64,000 nt of DNA from Sphagnum magellanicum (lineage: Eukaryota > Streptophyta > Sphagnopsida > Sphagnales > Sphagnaceae), in assembly GCA_021904315.1 (NCBI GenBank), contig CM038922.1, forward strand, positions 7,291,347 to 7,355,346, given 5' to 3'. The position numbers were made by a program, and so were the translations under genes. A model generated the notes under the pieces. The model saw only the letters and a list, made by a program, of their open reading frames with translations. It was not told the DNA's origin and ran no database searches. The first letter of the stretch is position 1; the number at the start of each line of letters is the position of its first letter. This document shows positions 21,777-33,492 of the stretch, one piece after another.

Positions 21777-23926
21777 TGTATTGTCCAAGTTTTTAAAACT
21801 TTTCCCCATTAGTTCCATTTTCATCCTTTGCCCTAGTTTCTCAACTTTCTGACCTCGCATAGGATCCAATCTATAGGGTAGACCAGCTGGTGATCAAACA
21901 CTTAAGTGCTCAGGGCAGGCCCAATCCAAGGGGAGGGCTCCATTATTTCTGGTGTCCACACAAAATTTGAACCCCTCCTCTTCATGCATTTGACACACTA
22001 ACAATCATCAAAAACAGATTAAAAATGAGAAAGTTACAGCCCCCCAAAATAAAAAAGGTTGAAAACTTTAAAAAACAAACCATCAAACATTACAAAGGCC
22101 AGTTCCCAAACACCCAAAAAATTCTTTGTATGTTGTTCTATTGCTACCAGAGTTCAAAGACAATTTGTAGAACTTTAACACTCTTATAACAATTTACATT
22201 GTTTAAAATGAATAAGAAATAAAAAAGTTATGAGGTTTGAAAATATGAAAGGTCCAAAGAGAAGGGGAAAATAAAAAAACACATTTTGTAAGTTGAAAAG
22301 CTTTTTTTTTTCTTGTTATTTTTTCATTACTCCTTTTCCTTTGCACTTCAAATATGATTTCTAAAGCTTGAGGTAGCACTCCCATAACATTTTAAATCAC
22401 TTGAAATGAAGCACATATGATGAAAATGTAAATAAGTGTTCAATCATAAGCAAGCGATCGATGATGGGTCTATCATAAATACATTATACTAAAGTTATAA
22501 CATTGTTAAAGAAGGAATAACAAAGATGGTTTTAATGACTTTTAGGTCATTTGTTTCTTGTCTTAATTTTTTAGATCATCCAACTTCCCTAAATTAATGC
22601 ATAATCCATCCATCAATTGTCCCATTGTTACTCTTCCTTTGGTTCATTCATTGTGGAAAACATATAAATTGTCCAACTTCAAGTTCATCTATTGCCCAAC
22701 TTCTTCAATCTTTTCAATATCTCATTTATTGAGGTTCATTCATTGTCTAATTTCAATAGCCATATTGCTTCCTTTTTTCATATTTTCTCCATATTTGCCC
22801 TTCCCTTGGTAAGTATTAATTTATATCCTAAATATAATACAAATTTTGTAGCCACAAAATAAAACCATATTTTTAACAAATACATCTTGCAACTAACAAA
22901 ATATACAAAAACACAACAATTTTAACTCTATATTTCAAACAAATATATTTTCCACACATGATCAAAACAAATTGAAATCTATACTTCCAGCAAATAAATT
23001 TGCACATTAAAGTCATAATTCAAAACATACAATAGAATTGTTCATAACTATTTTTTCTTCCTATTTTTAAAATTCTCATACATTTACTTAATTATTTTGC
23101 AAGTATTCTTCAACTTTAAAAATGTAAAATACAATCCAAATTCACGTGGGAAAGGAAATAGTTCCAAATTACCTTCCAAAACCCAATTCAAATTCAAATA
23201 ATAGTAAATTTTATTTCCAACCATTCCTCTTTCTTGTTATTACCTATCATTATGCCTTAACATTAAGCTCCATATACTTTGGATTCCATTTTCAAAATCT
23301 TTGAATCTTGAATACTCAAAAATTATATCTTATAAATTATAACCAAAAATACTACTCAATTTTTACTTCTTTAAGTAATTATTACTCTACAACAAGTTTT
23401 TGGTGTTTGGCCTTTTATTGTTGATCTACAATTATAGATTGTTAAAGCCATCTATCCATTATTATTCCCCTCTTCTATTGAAAGTTCAATTGTAGATGTA
23501 TTAACATATTCAACAAATTTCTATGCTAAACATGGTTTTGGTTGTTAAATCAATTGAATGGGTTTAGCTTGCTACTATACCTATACTTGTACTATGGTCA
23601 ATTTTTTTTTTTAACCATGTGGTTGTTGAATAGCTACAACCTTTTCCTTAATGCCTCGGATTATACCACCACCTTATATCTTCTATGGTTTTATACTATG
23701 TTGTTTTACAAGTTTTGGTACTTCACCACTAGGACCTACTTTTTAATCATCCAACTTTGGATTGTTAGCTTTATATTACAAACTCTAAATTAAAATGTGA
23801 TACATAAATTAGGGTAAGCTTAGTTGTATGCCTTGATATTCTTCAAATACAACTCCTCATCTACTATGTGTTTGGTGAATTTTTTTTCGAGGTCTCTATG
23901 GACATATCCTCCACCAAACCCACCAT
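21777..23926. other. AT-rich stretch, nothing recognised
   Basis: Over 2 kb of AT-rich DNA without convincing coding frames, RNA genes or terminal repeats. Open frames at 22597-22812 and 23542-23793 are hydrophobic by composition and show no family features. Confidence 0.4.
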
Positions 23927-24084
23927 CACTACTAGAGAAACCCCATTTTGCAACTTGTTTTAAACAACTAAAAGTATCATTTCTGATTATTTTGGTTTCA
24001 AAAACCTCATTTTGTGACTTGTTTTAAGTGATTAAAAGTGTTGTTTATGACTATTTTGGTTTCGATAGGATTTTTCTACTTGTG
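23927..24084. mobile_element. CACTA-type MITE A, 158 bp, 3-bp TSD
   Basis: Starts CACTACTAGAGAAA and ends TTTTTCTACTTGTG, imperfect inverted ends of the CACTA kind, with CAT directly repeated on both sides (23924-23926, 24085-24087). The inside is two ~63-bp direct repeats (CATTTTG.AACTTGTTTTAA ... ATTTTGGTTTC). No coding capacity. A three-base target duplication is the CACTA (En/Spm) signature. Confidence 0.75.
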
Positions 24085-24230
24085 CATGTGTTTATTTTTG
24101 TGGCTTGTAATTCCATAGCCTTTTACTTCATTCTAATTATGGTATATTTCATCTTTAACTCATCATACTCCTACAATTTGTGCTTGAAGTAATATGGTTA
24201 CAATATTTTCATCTTCTCCATAATTATCTA

Positions 24231-24383
24231 CACTACAACAAAAGGTGTCCTTGTATACCAAGTGATTTACTAGATTTTGAGTGAATTCATTGATTTTAGT
24301 AAGCGGGGATTAGTTGGAAAATAGTGAGTTCGTTGGTCTAGTGAATGGGGACTAGTGAATTGCACCCACATTTTGTAGTAGTG
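24231..24383. mobile_element. CACTA-type MITE B, 153 bp, 3-bp TSD
   Basis: Starts CACTACAACAAAAGGTGTCC and ends ACATTTTGTAGTAGTG, with CTA duplicated outside (24228-24230, 24384-24386). A second member of the same family is at 43416-43540 in the same orientation. The body holds repeated TAGTGAAT / TGAGTGAATTCA words. Non-coding. Confidence 0.85.
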
Positions 24384-24386
24384 CTA

Positions 24387-25799
24387 CAACTAATGGGTAT
24401 CATTATATACAACTTGATTAGATTTATCATATGTGGCCTTTATTTAATCTTGATGCAACTATGTTTCATTTCTTTCCTACACTACCTATTCCAATTCCAA
24501 CTTCAAATGTTGGATCTATTTCTCCTAATTCAACATCACAACATCCAACCTCTTGTTGTAATTGGTTGGAGTAGCACATTGTGTTATAGTTATATCATTG
24601 CCACTTTTTTTTACAAAAGGAACACTATGAAACATGGCAAGTTTGTTGATTTTCATTCATCTAACATGGATGAAACTAGTTCAACTATTGTGGAACTTCT
24701 TTACAACTAGTGTAGTTGAAGTGCATACATTATGTTGCAATTAAGAATATGATTATTGGGTACAAAACAATCATCTAATAGTTGATCTTAATGTTATATA
24801 GTGCAATTGTCAAAAGTGATGTAAGTATTGTTTTATGACTTTTTTGGTGGTATATTGGGATGGTGATAATCTTAAAATTAGTGTTGTTAATAATGCTATT
24901 AATTTACAACTACATGATAAGTTTTTTTTATAATTATGGTATAAAAGTAAATGAATATATGGTTATTATTTTATTATTACAAAGGGTACCAATGATACCA
25001 TATTGCAATTGTTGATAATATGATGTATCTAATTACATTTAGCACATTTTTCATTTGTAAACATTGGAATTTATTACATGGTGTTAATTTACAACTAAGG
25101 TAATGGATGGGATGTTAACTTGCAATTAACAAATATGGTGGTCAAGCTAAGAAAATGATCCTATGTTGCAACTAACACATATTACATTAAATTACTATAT
25201 TATAACTAACTCCATCACTAATGTTACATTTTGTAATTAACATGGCACACCAAGCTACTATCTTAGCACCCAAAAGTGTCATGTTATGTCCATTTCATGA
25301 TTTTAGCATTCTCACTATTGTTTCCAACCTTTGATATCAAATCTTTCAAACATTCATGATAATTGTGCATTTTACAAAGGTCAATCCTCTCTTTTGCATG
25401 TTCACATTGAGACGATGTTTTATTTGTAATTGGTTCATAGTAGATTGCAAAACACTATCAATATTCAATTTTTTGTTGATTTAGGATCACACGCCAAAAG
25501 AAAGAAGAATTATCAAATTATTTGGTTTCCATGTTATAATTAAAAGTTATTCTTTATAATTAGAGGTTCTAAAATAAGAAAGGTTTTTAAAATTTGTTGT
25601 CCCAAACGAAAAATGTCAAATGAAGTAAGAATTCCAATAAAACATGCATAATGTCTTATTATGTGATATATTCACATATTTCATTGTTCCAATGTAGATT
25701 GTTTGTCCACATGTTTCAAATAAGATAACAAACATCCTCTTGATTATTTTCAATTCCTTTCATTTGATATGGCATGACATTTGCACATTGCGCAATCAA
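24387..25799. other. AT-rich stretch, degenerate; possibly the worn 5' part of the Gypsy fossil
   Basis: No supportable gene. Words such as TTGCAA(C/T)TAA recur irregularly from 24730 to 25260. The last few hundred bases may be the decayed gag side of the adjoining Gypsy fossil, but nothing diagnostic was seen. Confidence 0.3.
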
Positions 25800-27625
25800 G
25801 GAACTCACATAGGGGCAACTTTTCAAGCTAGCTTTAATTTGAAACAATATTTAAATGTCAAATTGTAGTCCACAAAGAAACCCACAACATTACCTACAAC
25901 CATAGAGACAACTAGTGGAATAATTGGTAGAGATCATCAAATGGTTATGATCCTGATTCAAATTGGCAAAAAAAATTGTTGAAAATATTTTGTTGAATGG
26001 AGGTTTTGGTGTCAACATCATGACTAATGAATTGAAACTTAAATTGGGTTTACAACTAGCAAAGCCTAAACCATATCATCTAAGGATGGCAAATCAAACA
26101 ACCATTAAGTTATTAGGTTTTATCAAGAATTTTAAAATTGCCATTGATGTGACACCCTACATATTCACATTTACAATCATGAACAACTTGTTAGATGCAA
26201 GTTATTTTATGTTATTGGGAAAGCCATCATTGAGAAATGCCAAAATCTCACATGAATAAAATACAAAATATGGTAACCATTGAGGGAAATGGGATGGGAC
26301 CATGAGAATAATGGTTGCAACAAAAAAGCCAACAACAATGTCAAATGATTGAAAGATGTCGAATGTTATGATCTCATGGAATGATATCAAGAAGGCATTA
26401 CTCATGATGATGTCATTTTTACTACTAAGCTAAATTTGTTCTGCATTGGAACCATTACATTCCCCAATGGATTATTAGACAAACTATCATAACTACAAGA
26501 AATTGCTCCAAACTCAAAGTGGACTTTGCTTAAAGGATGAAGAGAAGCCAACAAAGGTGGCCATAAGAGATGATGTGTTATACCAAGAGTTGAATGAGAT
26601 CTTAGATGTTCAATATCGTAAGAGTTTTAATAGGCATATTGAAAGAACCATTGAGATGGATGAAACATCAACACAAATCCATGTTCAAACTTCAAAAATT
26701 GCAAGATGTACTCTACCAAAGGAAGCACAAATATGAAAATAAACATGAGGACAAAATATAATCCTTGATTTTTGAGGGTTGTGATTTGGAGGAATTTTCG
26801 GCTACACAAGTTGAAAATTTACTCTAGGAATTCAAGGATGTTTTTGCTTGGAACTACAAAGATTTGAAGGGAATCCTTGTATAACTACTCCCACATATAA
26901 CTCAACATCAGATTGAGCTAAATATTACAATTTCACTGGTTCATCAAGCCTAGGACAAGATGAATTCAAACTATGCAACAATTTGCAAACATGATTTGGA
27001 CAATATTCATTAATCTATAAAAGTTGCAACATGGTTGTCTCTAATTGTTGTTGAGCCCAAGAAGAATGGCAAACTAAGGATTTGCATTGACGTTAGGAAG
27101 CTCAATGCAATCACAAAAAAAGATCCTTATCCTCTTACCTTTTAAGAAAGAAGTTCAAGATGTAGTTGTAAGACATGAGGCTTATTCTTTTCTAGATGGT
27201 TTCTAAGGATATCACCAGATCATGATTGTCCCTAAAGACTGGTACAAGACAACATTCATAATAATTGGGGAACATTTGAATGAATAGTCACACCATTTGG
27301 TTTGAAAATTCCTCAACCAACCAACCAATGTGTTGTCAACAAGGCATTTAAGGAATATCTTGATATTTGCATGAAATTGTATTTGGATGTGAATTCACAG
27401 TCTAGAGTGACATGCAAAGCCACTTTGCAAAACTTAGACTTCATTTAATATGCAGGGAATTTTTGCATTAATCTCAATCTAGATAAATGTGTTTGCCTAG
27501 TGTACTCTGGTAAGATACTAGGATTCATTGTCTCCAATGAGGGCAAACTACCAGATCCTAAAAAGATCCAGGAAATTGTGAACATGCCAGATCCAAAAAC
27601 ACCACAGCAGATACAGGCTTATACA
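25800..27625 (+). mobile_element. Ty3/Gypsy LTR-retrotransposon fossil 1 (protease to reverse transcriptase)
   Basis: Plus-strand remnants of a Gypsy polyprotein. A retropepsin-like block lies at 25963-26259 (NGGFGVNIM, then MLLGKPSLRNAK), and reverse transcriptase blocks around 27050-27125 (KKNGKLRICID, then KKDPYPL) and 27500-27620 (LGFIVSNEGKLPDPKKI). The family is a common plant Gypsy type. It is broken many times (well over five breaks) and lacks RNase H and integrase on the right, where it stops abruptly at ~27625 against GC-richer DNA. No LTR was identified. An old fossil. Confidence 0.8.
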
Positions 27626-30291
27626 TCAATACTTTGTTGCCAAAGTTTACTTAGTTTTTCTAATTCACAAGAAGTTGTGCAGTCTGCTACACAATTTAGC
27701 TTTTCACAATCTAGATATGTTAATGCCAGATGATCCTTTTGTATGTCAGAGATTAATGACCTTTGATGGTTGCCAACATACCTCAAAAGTTACATATAAC
27801 TGCCATTAAGCAGCTTAAAAATTTATTGAGCCCTAGCAGAAGGCTATGGTTGGATCCCAATTTTGATAAGTTGCCTGAACAGCCATCAATCACACAAATG
27901 CATCATTACCAGTCTTCAGGACCTATGTTGCTGTCACCAAATTTGAATGTCTATGACCAGTGAAAATCACCACAAAAACAAAATCTGCAGTACTTAAGTG
28001 GGTAACAGGCTACCAGAACAACAGTCTTTGATCCAGACAGACTTTGGGTATCTTTCTTTCCTGAAATGATGAAGAAATAACAGCAATGGTGTGAGAATGG
28101 TGGATCAACCATACCAAAAACAAATTGAGGGTGAAATATATTTTGCAAGGTGCCATTCATTTGTCCTCTATTTAACTTTACACTCAGCTGCAGCAAACAG
28201 CATCCACCATCAATGACCACTACTGTAATGTCATATTCTAATCTGACCTACAACCTACACCGCCAAGATCTCATAAGCTAGTACTTTGTGAAAGCCTGTC
28301 CAAAAATGTGTGGAAACATGTATCACTTACAAATTGCCAGTCTCTGACATGATGAGGTCATAGTCGTCTGATAATAGAGGGTCTGGACATCTGGACTGCA
28401 TTCCTTTCTATCCACTTTTACATCACATATCTCCAAGTGATACAACTGCTACAACCAAATTCCTGGTGCCACCCCATCTTGCAACACAATTTAGAAACAT
28501 CAAAAACAGTAAAAGAGCAGATTGCACTCATACTTGAATCAAGGTGGATGGTAATTTATGGTGGTCACTCCCATCTGGTGCAGTTTCAAACAAACAGAAT
28601 GAAGTGAATTCTTTGCATTTGTAACCAAGAATACAATGTCTAATGAACCAAAACAGAAGACACTTCACAATGTAGGTCTATATGATTTTCCCCTCGCATG
28701 ATAGTTCCCTATCCCTCACAAAGGAAATCAGACAAGGAGATGTACTAGTACACTTCTCATCTTATTGTCTTGGGCTAAAAAGGAGAAATATTTCATGAAA
28801 GCATTGAACTTACAGGACTTGATACCTGGCTGTTTTCAATAGCAGGGGAGGGTGTGCAGTGCTCGTTGTCATGATTCTCAGCAGTCCAAGCACTGAAAAA
28901 GCATGACTTGTGCTGTTGTCTTGCATAAGTTGCACCAAAGAGTTCAGTACAATTTGAGCATCTGCATCTCCCTTGAGCTTCCACCCCTGTAATGGAATGT
29001 AGTGAATTCCTACATTGCCCTCCCAGTATTCCAACTACAGTAATGGCAGAATCAATCACGAAGCCACAGGGTATTGGCTTCCAATGATCCTGAGCATTGT
29101 CTATGGGAGAGAGAGGAATCCAGAGTACTCGAATATGCACACTGTTTCTAAAACTGCTTGGGTTGTCATGATGGACTGGATGCCAGATCCTGTGCCTCAT
29201 ATTCTGTTCCTTTGACAAGATCTGAAGAGATTCAGGTAAAAACTTTCTCTTCAGATTTTGCTTTCACCATGTTTCAACTGTACACAAACAGCAAACTGTT
29301 ACATAACTCACATTTGACATTTGGATCCTGAAAACCATTACAAGCCAAAATCTAGAGCATAGCTGCTTGCATTCAACCAGTTGCAGCTGGCAATGAACTC
29401 ACCACCTGAAAACTTTGACACACTGCCCATTAAACCCTCTTCTAATTCAGTTAACTGGTATTGCTCCAGATTATAGATCTAGCATGCACTTAGCTCAGGA
29501 ATTTCAGCCCAAACCTCAGGGTGGTAATGAGCCTAAACCACCCCACTAAATAGCTTGAAGCTAAGTCAGAAATAACAATACCATATGTTGCTTTGTAAAG
29601 CAGTAAACAGCAATCCAATTGATAGACCAAAGTAGATGTGCCAGTGGCAGTGGGTTTTCATCTCTCCTTGAGAGTCAAAGTAGGGTCTCGTGATGGTTAG
29701 CCAATGGTCAAGCCATTAACATCCTCTTGTTCTCTCTGTAAGCAGATTCTACATATCTGGCAAAAGAACCTTACAACAGTAGAACACCAAAAGGTCAGAA
29801 TATGGAAAGGTAAGAAATTTCTACAGATTATCCATATGAAAGTGATAGTCCCATGCTTTATTAACTGTGAATGTTCATATCACCTTTGAGCTTTCACCTG
29901 TACAATGATACCTCAAGTAACAGTTGCAACCAAAATAATCATGCAACAGGAGGTTTTCCCACATTGTTTATGCAAGGATTAGCTCTCACACAAGAGAATA
30001 GACATACAAACCTCAAACTGTCATCAAAGAAGCAGTTTTTATGGATTAAGGAATAGATCTACTATTTTCTGCTTCCTGTGTGAGTAGCAGATCCTTAAGC
30101 ACTACAGTCAACAACATTTTGTCAAGCCACTGCTGTTGCTATCGCACTTGTTCCTTCACCCCAATGTAACCACAGACCAACAACAAGCTCTCATAAGACC
30201 ACTAGGAATTATACTATTTGTCTGACACAACTGTATAACATGTGTACTCAGAACTTCAAGAACCTTGTCAGCTGAGGTTACAAAGATAGAA
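27626..30291 (-). other. GC-richer stretch downstream of PEPC with weak exon-like signals
   Basis: Base composition is closer to the two host genes than to the repeats. On the minus strand two GTAAGT donor words occur (28808-28813 and 28328-28333 as read on the plus strand). The second closes an open stretch (about 28334-28418, after an AG at ~28419) whose phase continues through an AG at ~28067 into about 20 more residues and a stop. A longer open minus frame is at 28793-29218. A plus-strand frame is open at 27763-27963. None has a recognised family, so this may be an unknown spliced gene, the 3' transcript of PEPC, or chance. Confidence 0.25.
29857..29862 (-). terminator. Candidate poly(A) signal for the PEPC gene
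   Basis: AATAAA on the minus strand about 430 bases after the PEPC stop codon. Exact motif, but only positional support. Confidence 0.25.
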
Positions 30292-33200
30292 TTAGCCTGT
30301 GTTGCGCATGCCAGCTGCAATCCCATTGATGGTGATAAGAAGTGCATCACGGAGCTTGGGGTTTGAAGCATCCTGTCGCAGTCGGCGAAGGATCTCCACT
30401 TGAAGCATGTTGATAGGATCAAGGTAGGCAAGACGACTCTCAATCAATCGTCTCAGGGTCTTGTTGTTCTCTGAGAGCTTCTGGTGGCCACTCACATCCA
30501 GGACAGTTCGCTGAGTTGTATAGAAGGCTTCACGCAGCTCATTGCCCAGCTGCTGTCGGCTCGGTGATACCAGTACTTCATCATAGTGCTTGGCAATGGG
30601 AATGTCAGCCTTGGCAAGAACCATCTCTATCAAATCAATTGTCGACTGAAAGAATGGCCATTCTCTATACATAGCCTGCAGTTCTTCCTCATGTCCTCGA
30701 GAAAATGCAGCTTCAAGGCCAGCACCAACTCCTAACCAAGCAGGCAACACAAAGCGAGTCTGGGTCCAGGCAAAGATCCAAGGGATCGCACGCAGCTGGG
30801 ATACCCCACCTGCTTTCTTACGGCGAGTTGGTCGACTGCCAATGTTGAGGTTTCCAAGCTCTGCTTCAGGTGTTGCCTCATGAAAGTACTCCAGAAATTG
30901 GTTGTTCTGGAAAACAATGCTGCGGTAGTGCTTGCAGCTGGTATCAGAAATTTCTTCCATCACATTGCGCCAGCTTTCAGACCGGGGAGGATCAGGTGGG
31001 TGAAGTGTTGCCAGCAGCACTGCAGTGGTGTAAATCTCCAGCTGCCGCACAGCTGTTTGAGAGAGCCCAAACTTGGCTTGTATCATTTCTCCCTGCTCTG
31101 TGACACGCAGAGTGCCCATCACAGACCCCGGGGGTTGAGACTGGATAGCCAAGTACATAGGTCCACCTCCCCGACCAACACTGCCACCTCGGCCATGGAA
31201 CAATGTAACTTTGATGCCAAACTCCTTGCAAGCAGCTACCACATCTTCCTGAGCTTTGTAGAGCTCCCAAGCTGCTGTGAATCTCCCTGCATCCTTGCCT
31301 GAGTCTGAGTAACCCAGCATGACTTCTTGGTGTGCTTGATGGTTCCTGATGAGATGCTCACGGTACCAATCAATTTTGAGCAGCTTGCGAATCACAGTAC
31401 CTGCACCCCTCAAGTCTTTCACAGTCTCAAACAATGGCACCACCCGCAGTGTCTCACCAGGGCAAGTTATGCCAAGCTCCCCACCTACAACTAGGCGGGC
31501 TTCTTTCTGCAGCAGCTCTACTGCCAAAACATCACTTGCCTCAGCAGCCATGGAGATGACATAGGCACCAAGGGAATTTGTGCCAAGCTCAGCACTCACA
31601 CGGAAAGTATTCAGCACCTCGCGCACATCAGGCTTCACTTCTATGGTAGGTGGCACAAGAGGCCTTCTGCCCTTGAGCTCAGTGGTGAGGAACTTCAGTT
31701 TCTTCTCCTCATCCCACTGACTGTAGCTTCCAATCTCAAGCCATTGTGTGATTGAATCCAATGTGTCTGTGTGTCTGTCAGCCTCCTGACGAATATCAAG
31801 CTTCATCAGGGTCATGCCAAAAGTTGCCACACGGCGGATCAAATCAGTGAGCCGCCCATCTGCAAGTATCTCAGAGCTGCAAGCTTCCATAGATTCATGA
31901 CAAAGCAAGAGTGGCTCCATAAGCTGTTCACCTGTTTCATAGTAGTCATTAGGGTCATAATCACACGGGGTACCTTCAAGCATCTGCTCTGTCCTCCGTT
32001 GTGTGTTCACAAGCTTTTGTCTGACATGACCAAGCACAACTCTGTAAGGGGCAATATCAGGACGACCAATCATGCTTGGATTCAAAAGCTTATCCATGCT
32101 TGACTTGTTGAGGTTTGATTCTAAAAGAGTCTTCTTTTTGGTTGCAGCACCAGAGTGTGTTGGGGTTGTTGGAGTCGCTACTACTGGTTGTGAGGTATCT
32201 GCCATGTCTTTCAGGTTGAATCCAGCTGCACCACCATGCTCAGCTTTGACAGCAGTTGGGGAGCCTTCCTTGGAGTGCACTGCTGAGCTTGGGGCTGTGT
32301 TCAAATGTGATGGCACCTTAAATGTGGATAGCATATCAATGTCATCTTTCACTGGAAGCTCCATGATTGGCATTTCAGAATCCCCATCAGCACCTGTCAT
32401 TGGCATGTCTGCCCCAACTGGGAGATGTGCCGGCAAGGCTGGGCCATGGTACTCAGAGTGCTCTCTTTTCTCCCTTGGCTTCCAGCTAATATGGTGATGT
32501 TCTTCATGATCATGCTCTTTTGAAATGATGCTGTAAGCATAGTCAGCCAGTTTTTGGCTGCAAGTCATCATCGAAAGCTCAAATCGCAGACCATCAATCT
32601 CTCGCAGATAGAGATCAGCAGCTATCCACCTTGCCAAGAAGCAAACATCTCTTGTGACCTTGGCAGTAACATTGGGATTGCCATCCCTGTCTCCACCCAT
32701 CCAAGACCCAAACTTGATAGGTGTGCTTGTGAGAGGTAGTGGCCTCCCTGTGTGTCTCTTCAGGGCATTGCTCACTCGGCGCAAGTACTGAGGAACAGCC
32801 TTCCATAGAGTTTGCTCCACAATATGAAGTCCTCCACGAGCCTCATCAACAGGTGTTGGCTTCCGTCGTCGAATCTCATCTGTCTGCCAGAGTGAGATGA
32901 TCTCCCTCACCAGGTCTTCAATCAACTGCTCCTTGTCTTCTTGTGATAAGTCTGTTCTATCATTCCTCTCCAGCAGATGAGCAATGCGCAAATGCTTGTA
33001 CTGCAAAGTGCGGCGGTTAATCTGAGTTGGATGTGCAGTAAGCACAATCTCCACCTCCTGCTCACAAACAGCATTGTACACCTCATCCTGAGAGTAGCCA
33101 CTCTGAATGAGCCTGTTAAACACATCATCACAGGACTTGGACACATGGCCTGGTAACTTTGTCCTGCGCACTCTGTGGTGTGTCTCTGCAATCCCCATCA

Positions 33201-33492
33201 GATTCAGATAATGGCTGAAAGCACGGGCAAGAGGAACGGCCTCTTCCAAATCCATGCTGGAGAGCTCCCTCTCTAGCTGCTTGGAAAGCCATTCGGCTGC
33301 ATCTGTTATTCCAGCCATTCGCATATTGCACGCACTCTGCGCCAAGAGGCGCACTTTGTCTACTTTATCAGTAAAATGCTGCCCAACCTCTCGCTGCAGG
33401 CAGTCATTGAGCAAGTTCCCGAGCAGATGGCAATCATCATCAAATGCCTGGAATGAAATCTCTTCAGCGATGTCGTCCACAGTGTCTGTCAT
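30292..33492 (-). CDS. PPC4: Bacterial-type phosphoenolpyruvate carboxylase (BTPC, PPC4-like), intronless
   Basis: Intact 1,066-residue frame. The enzyme carboxylates phosphoenolpyruvate with bicarbonate to oxaloacetate and phosphate (Mg2+-dependent, cytosolic). Catalytic and binding motifs are all present: LTAHPTQ (151-157, active His), GGDRDGNP (266-273), LDIRQE (565-570), MLGYSDSGKDAG (725-736), FHGRGGSVGRGGGP (765-778) and IPWIFAWTQTR (903-913). It is assigned to the bacterial-type class because it begins MTDT-DDIAEEISF like plant PPC4, lacks the N-terminal phospho-Ser motif of plant-type PEPC, ends in RNTG instead of QNTG, and carries a ~150-residue low-complexity insertion (about 325-475, rich in His, Pro, Ser, Thr) typical of BTPC. 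In studied plants and algae BTPC joins plant-type subunits in a Class-2 complex that resists malate inhibition. The start is the ATG at 33492; the frame is open eight codons further upstream but without an ATG. Unusual: no introns, whereas flowering-plant PPC4 genes have many. Confidence 0.96.
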   Translation of the reverse strand: MTDTVDDIAEEISFQAFDDDCHLLGNLLNDCLQREVGQHFTDKVDKVRLLAQSACNMRMAGITDAAEWLSKQLERELSSMDLEEAVPLARAFSHYLNLMGIAETHHRVRRTKLPGHVSKSCDDVFNRLIQSGYSQDEVYNAVCEQEVEIVLTAHPTQINRRTLQYKHLRIAHLLERNDRTDLSQEDKEQLIEDLVREIISLWQTDEIRRRKPTPVDEARGGLHIVEQTLWKAVPQYLRRVSNALKRHTGRPLPLTSTPIKFGSWMGGDRDGNPNVTAKVTRDVCFLARWIAADLYLREIDGLRFELSMMTCSQKLADYAYSIISKEHDHEEHHHISWKPREKREHSEYHGPALPAHLPVGADMPMTGADGDSEMPIMELPVKDDIDMLSTFKVPSHLNTAPSSAVHSKEGSPTAVKAEHGGAAGFNLKDMADTSQPVVATPTTPTHSGAATKKKTLLESNLNKSSMDKLLNPSMIGRPDIAPYRVVLGHVRQKLVNTQRRTEQMLEGTPCDYDPNDYYETGEQLMEPLLLCHESMEACSSEILADGRLTDLIRRVATFGMTLMKLDIRQEADRHTDTLDSITQWLEIGSYSQWDEEKKLKFLTTELKGRRPLVPPTIEVKPDVREVLNTFRVSAELGTNSLGAYVISMAAEASDVLAVELLQKEARLVVGGELGITCPGETLRVVPLFETVKDLRGAGTVIRKLLKIDWYREHLIRNHQAHQEVMLGYSDSGKDAGRFTAAWELYKAQEDVVAACKEFGIKVTLFHGRGGSVGRGGGPMYLAIQSQPPGSVMGTLRVTEQGEMIQAKFGLSQTAVRQLEIYTTAVLLATLHPPDPPRSESWRNVMEEISDTSCKHYRSIVFQNNQFLEYFHEATPEAELGNLNIGSRPTRRKKAGGVSQLRAIPWIFAWTQTRFVLPAWLGVGAGLEAAFSRGHEEELQAMYREWPFFQSTIDLIEMVLAKADIPIAKHYDEVLVSPSRQQLGNELREAFYTTQRTVLDVSGHQKLSENNKTLRRLIESRLAYLDPINMLQVEILRRLRQDASNPKLRDALLITINGIAAGMRNTG

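Noticed and set aside
22597-24027. Hydrophobic plus-strand frames (22597, 23542, 23824) as small membrane proteins
   Set aside because: Their composition follows the T-rich strand, with no conserved features and no start context. One runs into a MITE.
30870-33331. Several open frames on both strands within the PEPC gene
   Set aside because: All are shadows of the 1,066-residue PEPC frame, which carries every catalytic motif.
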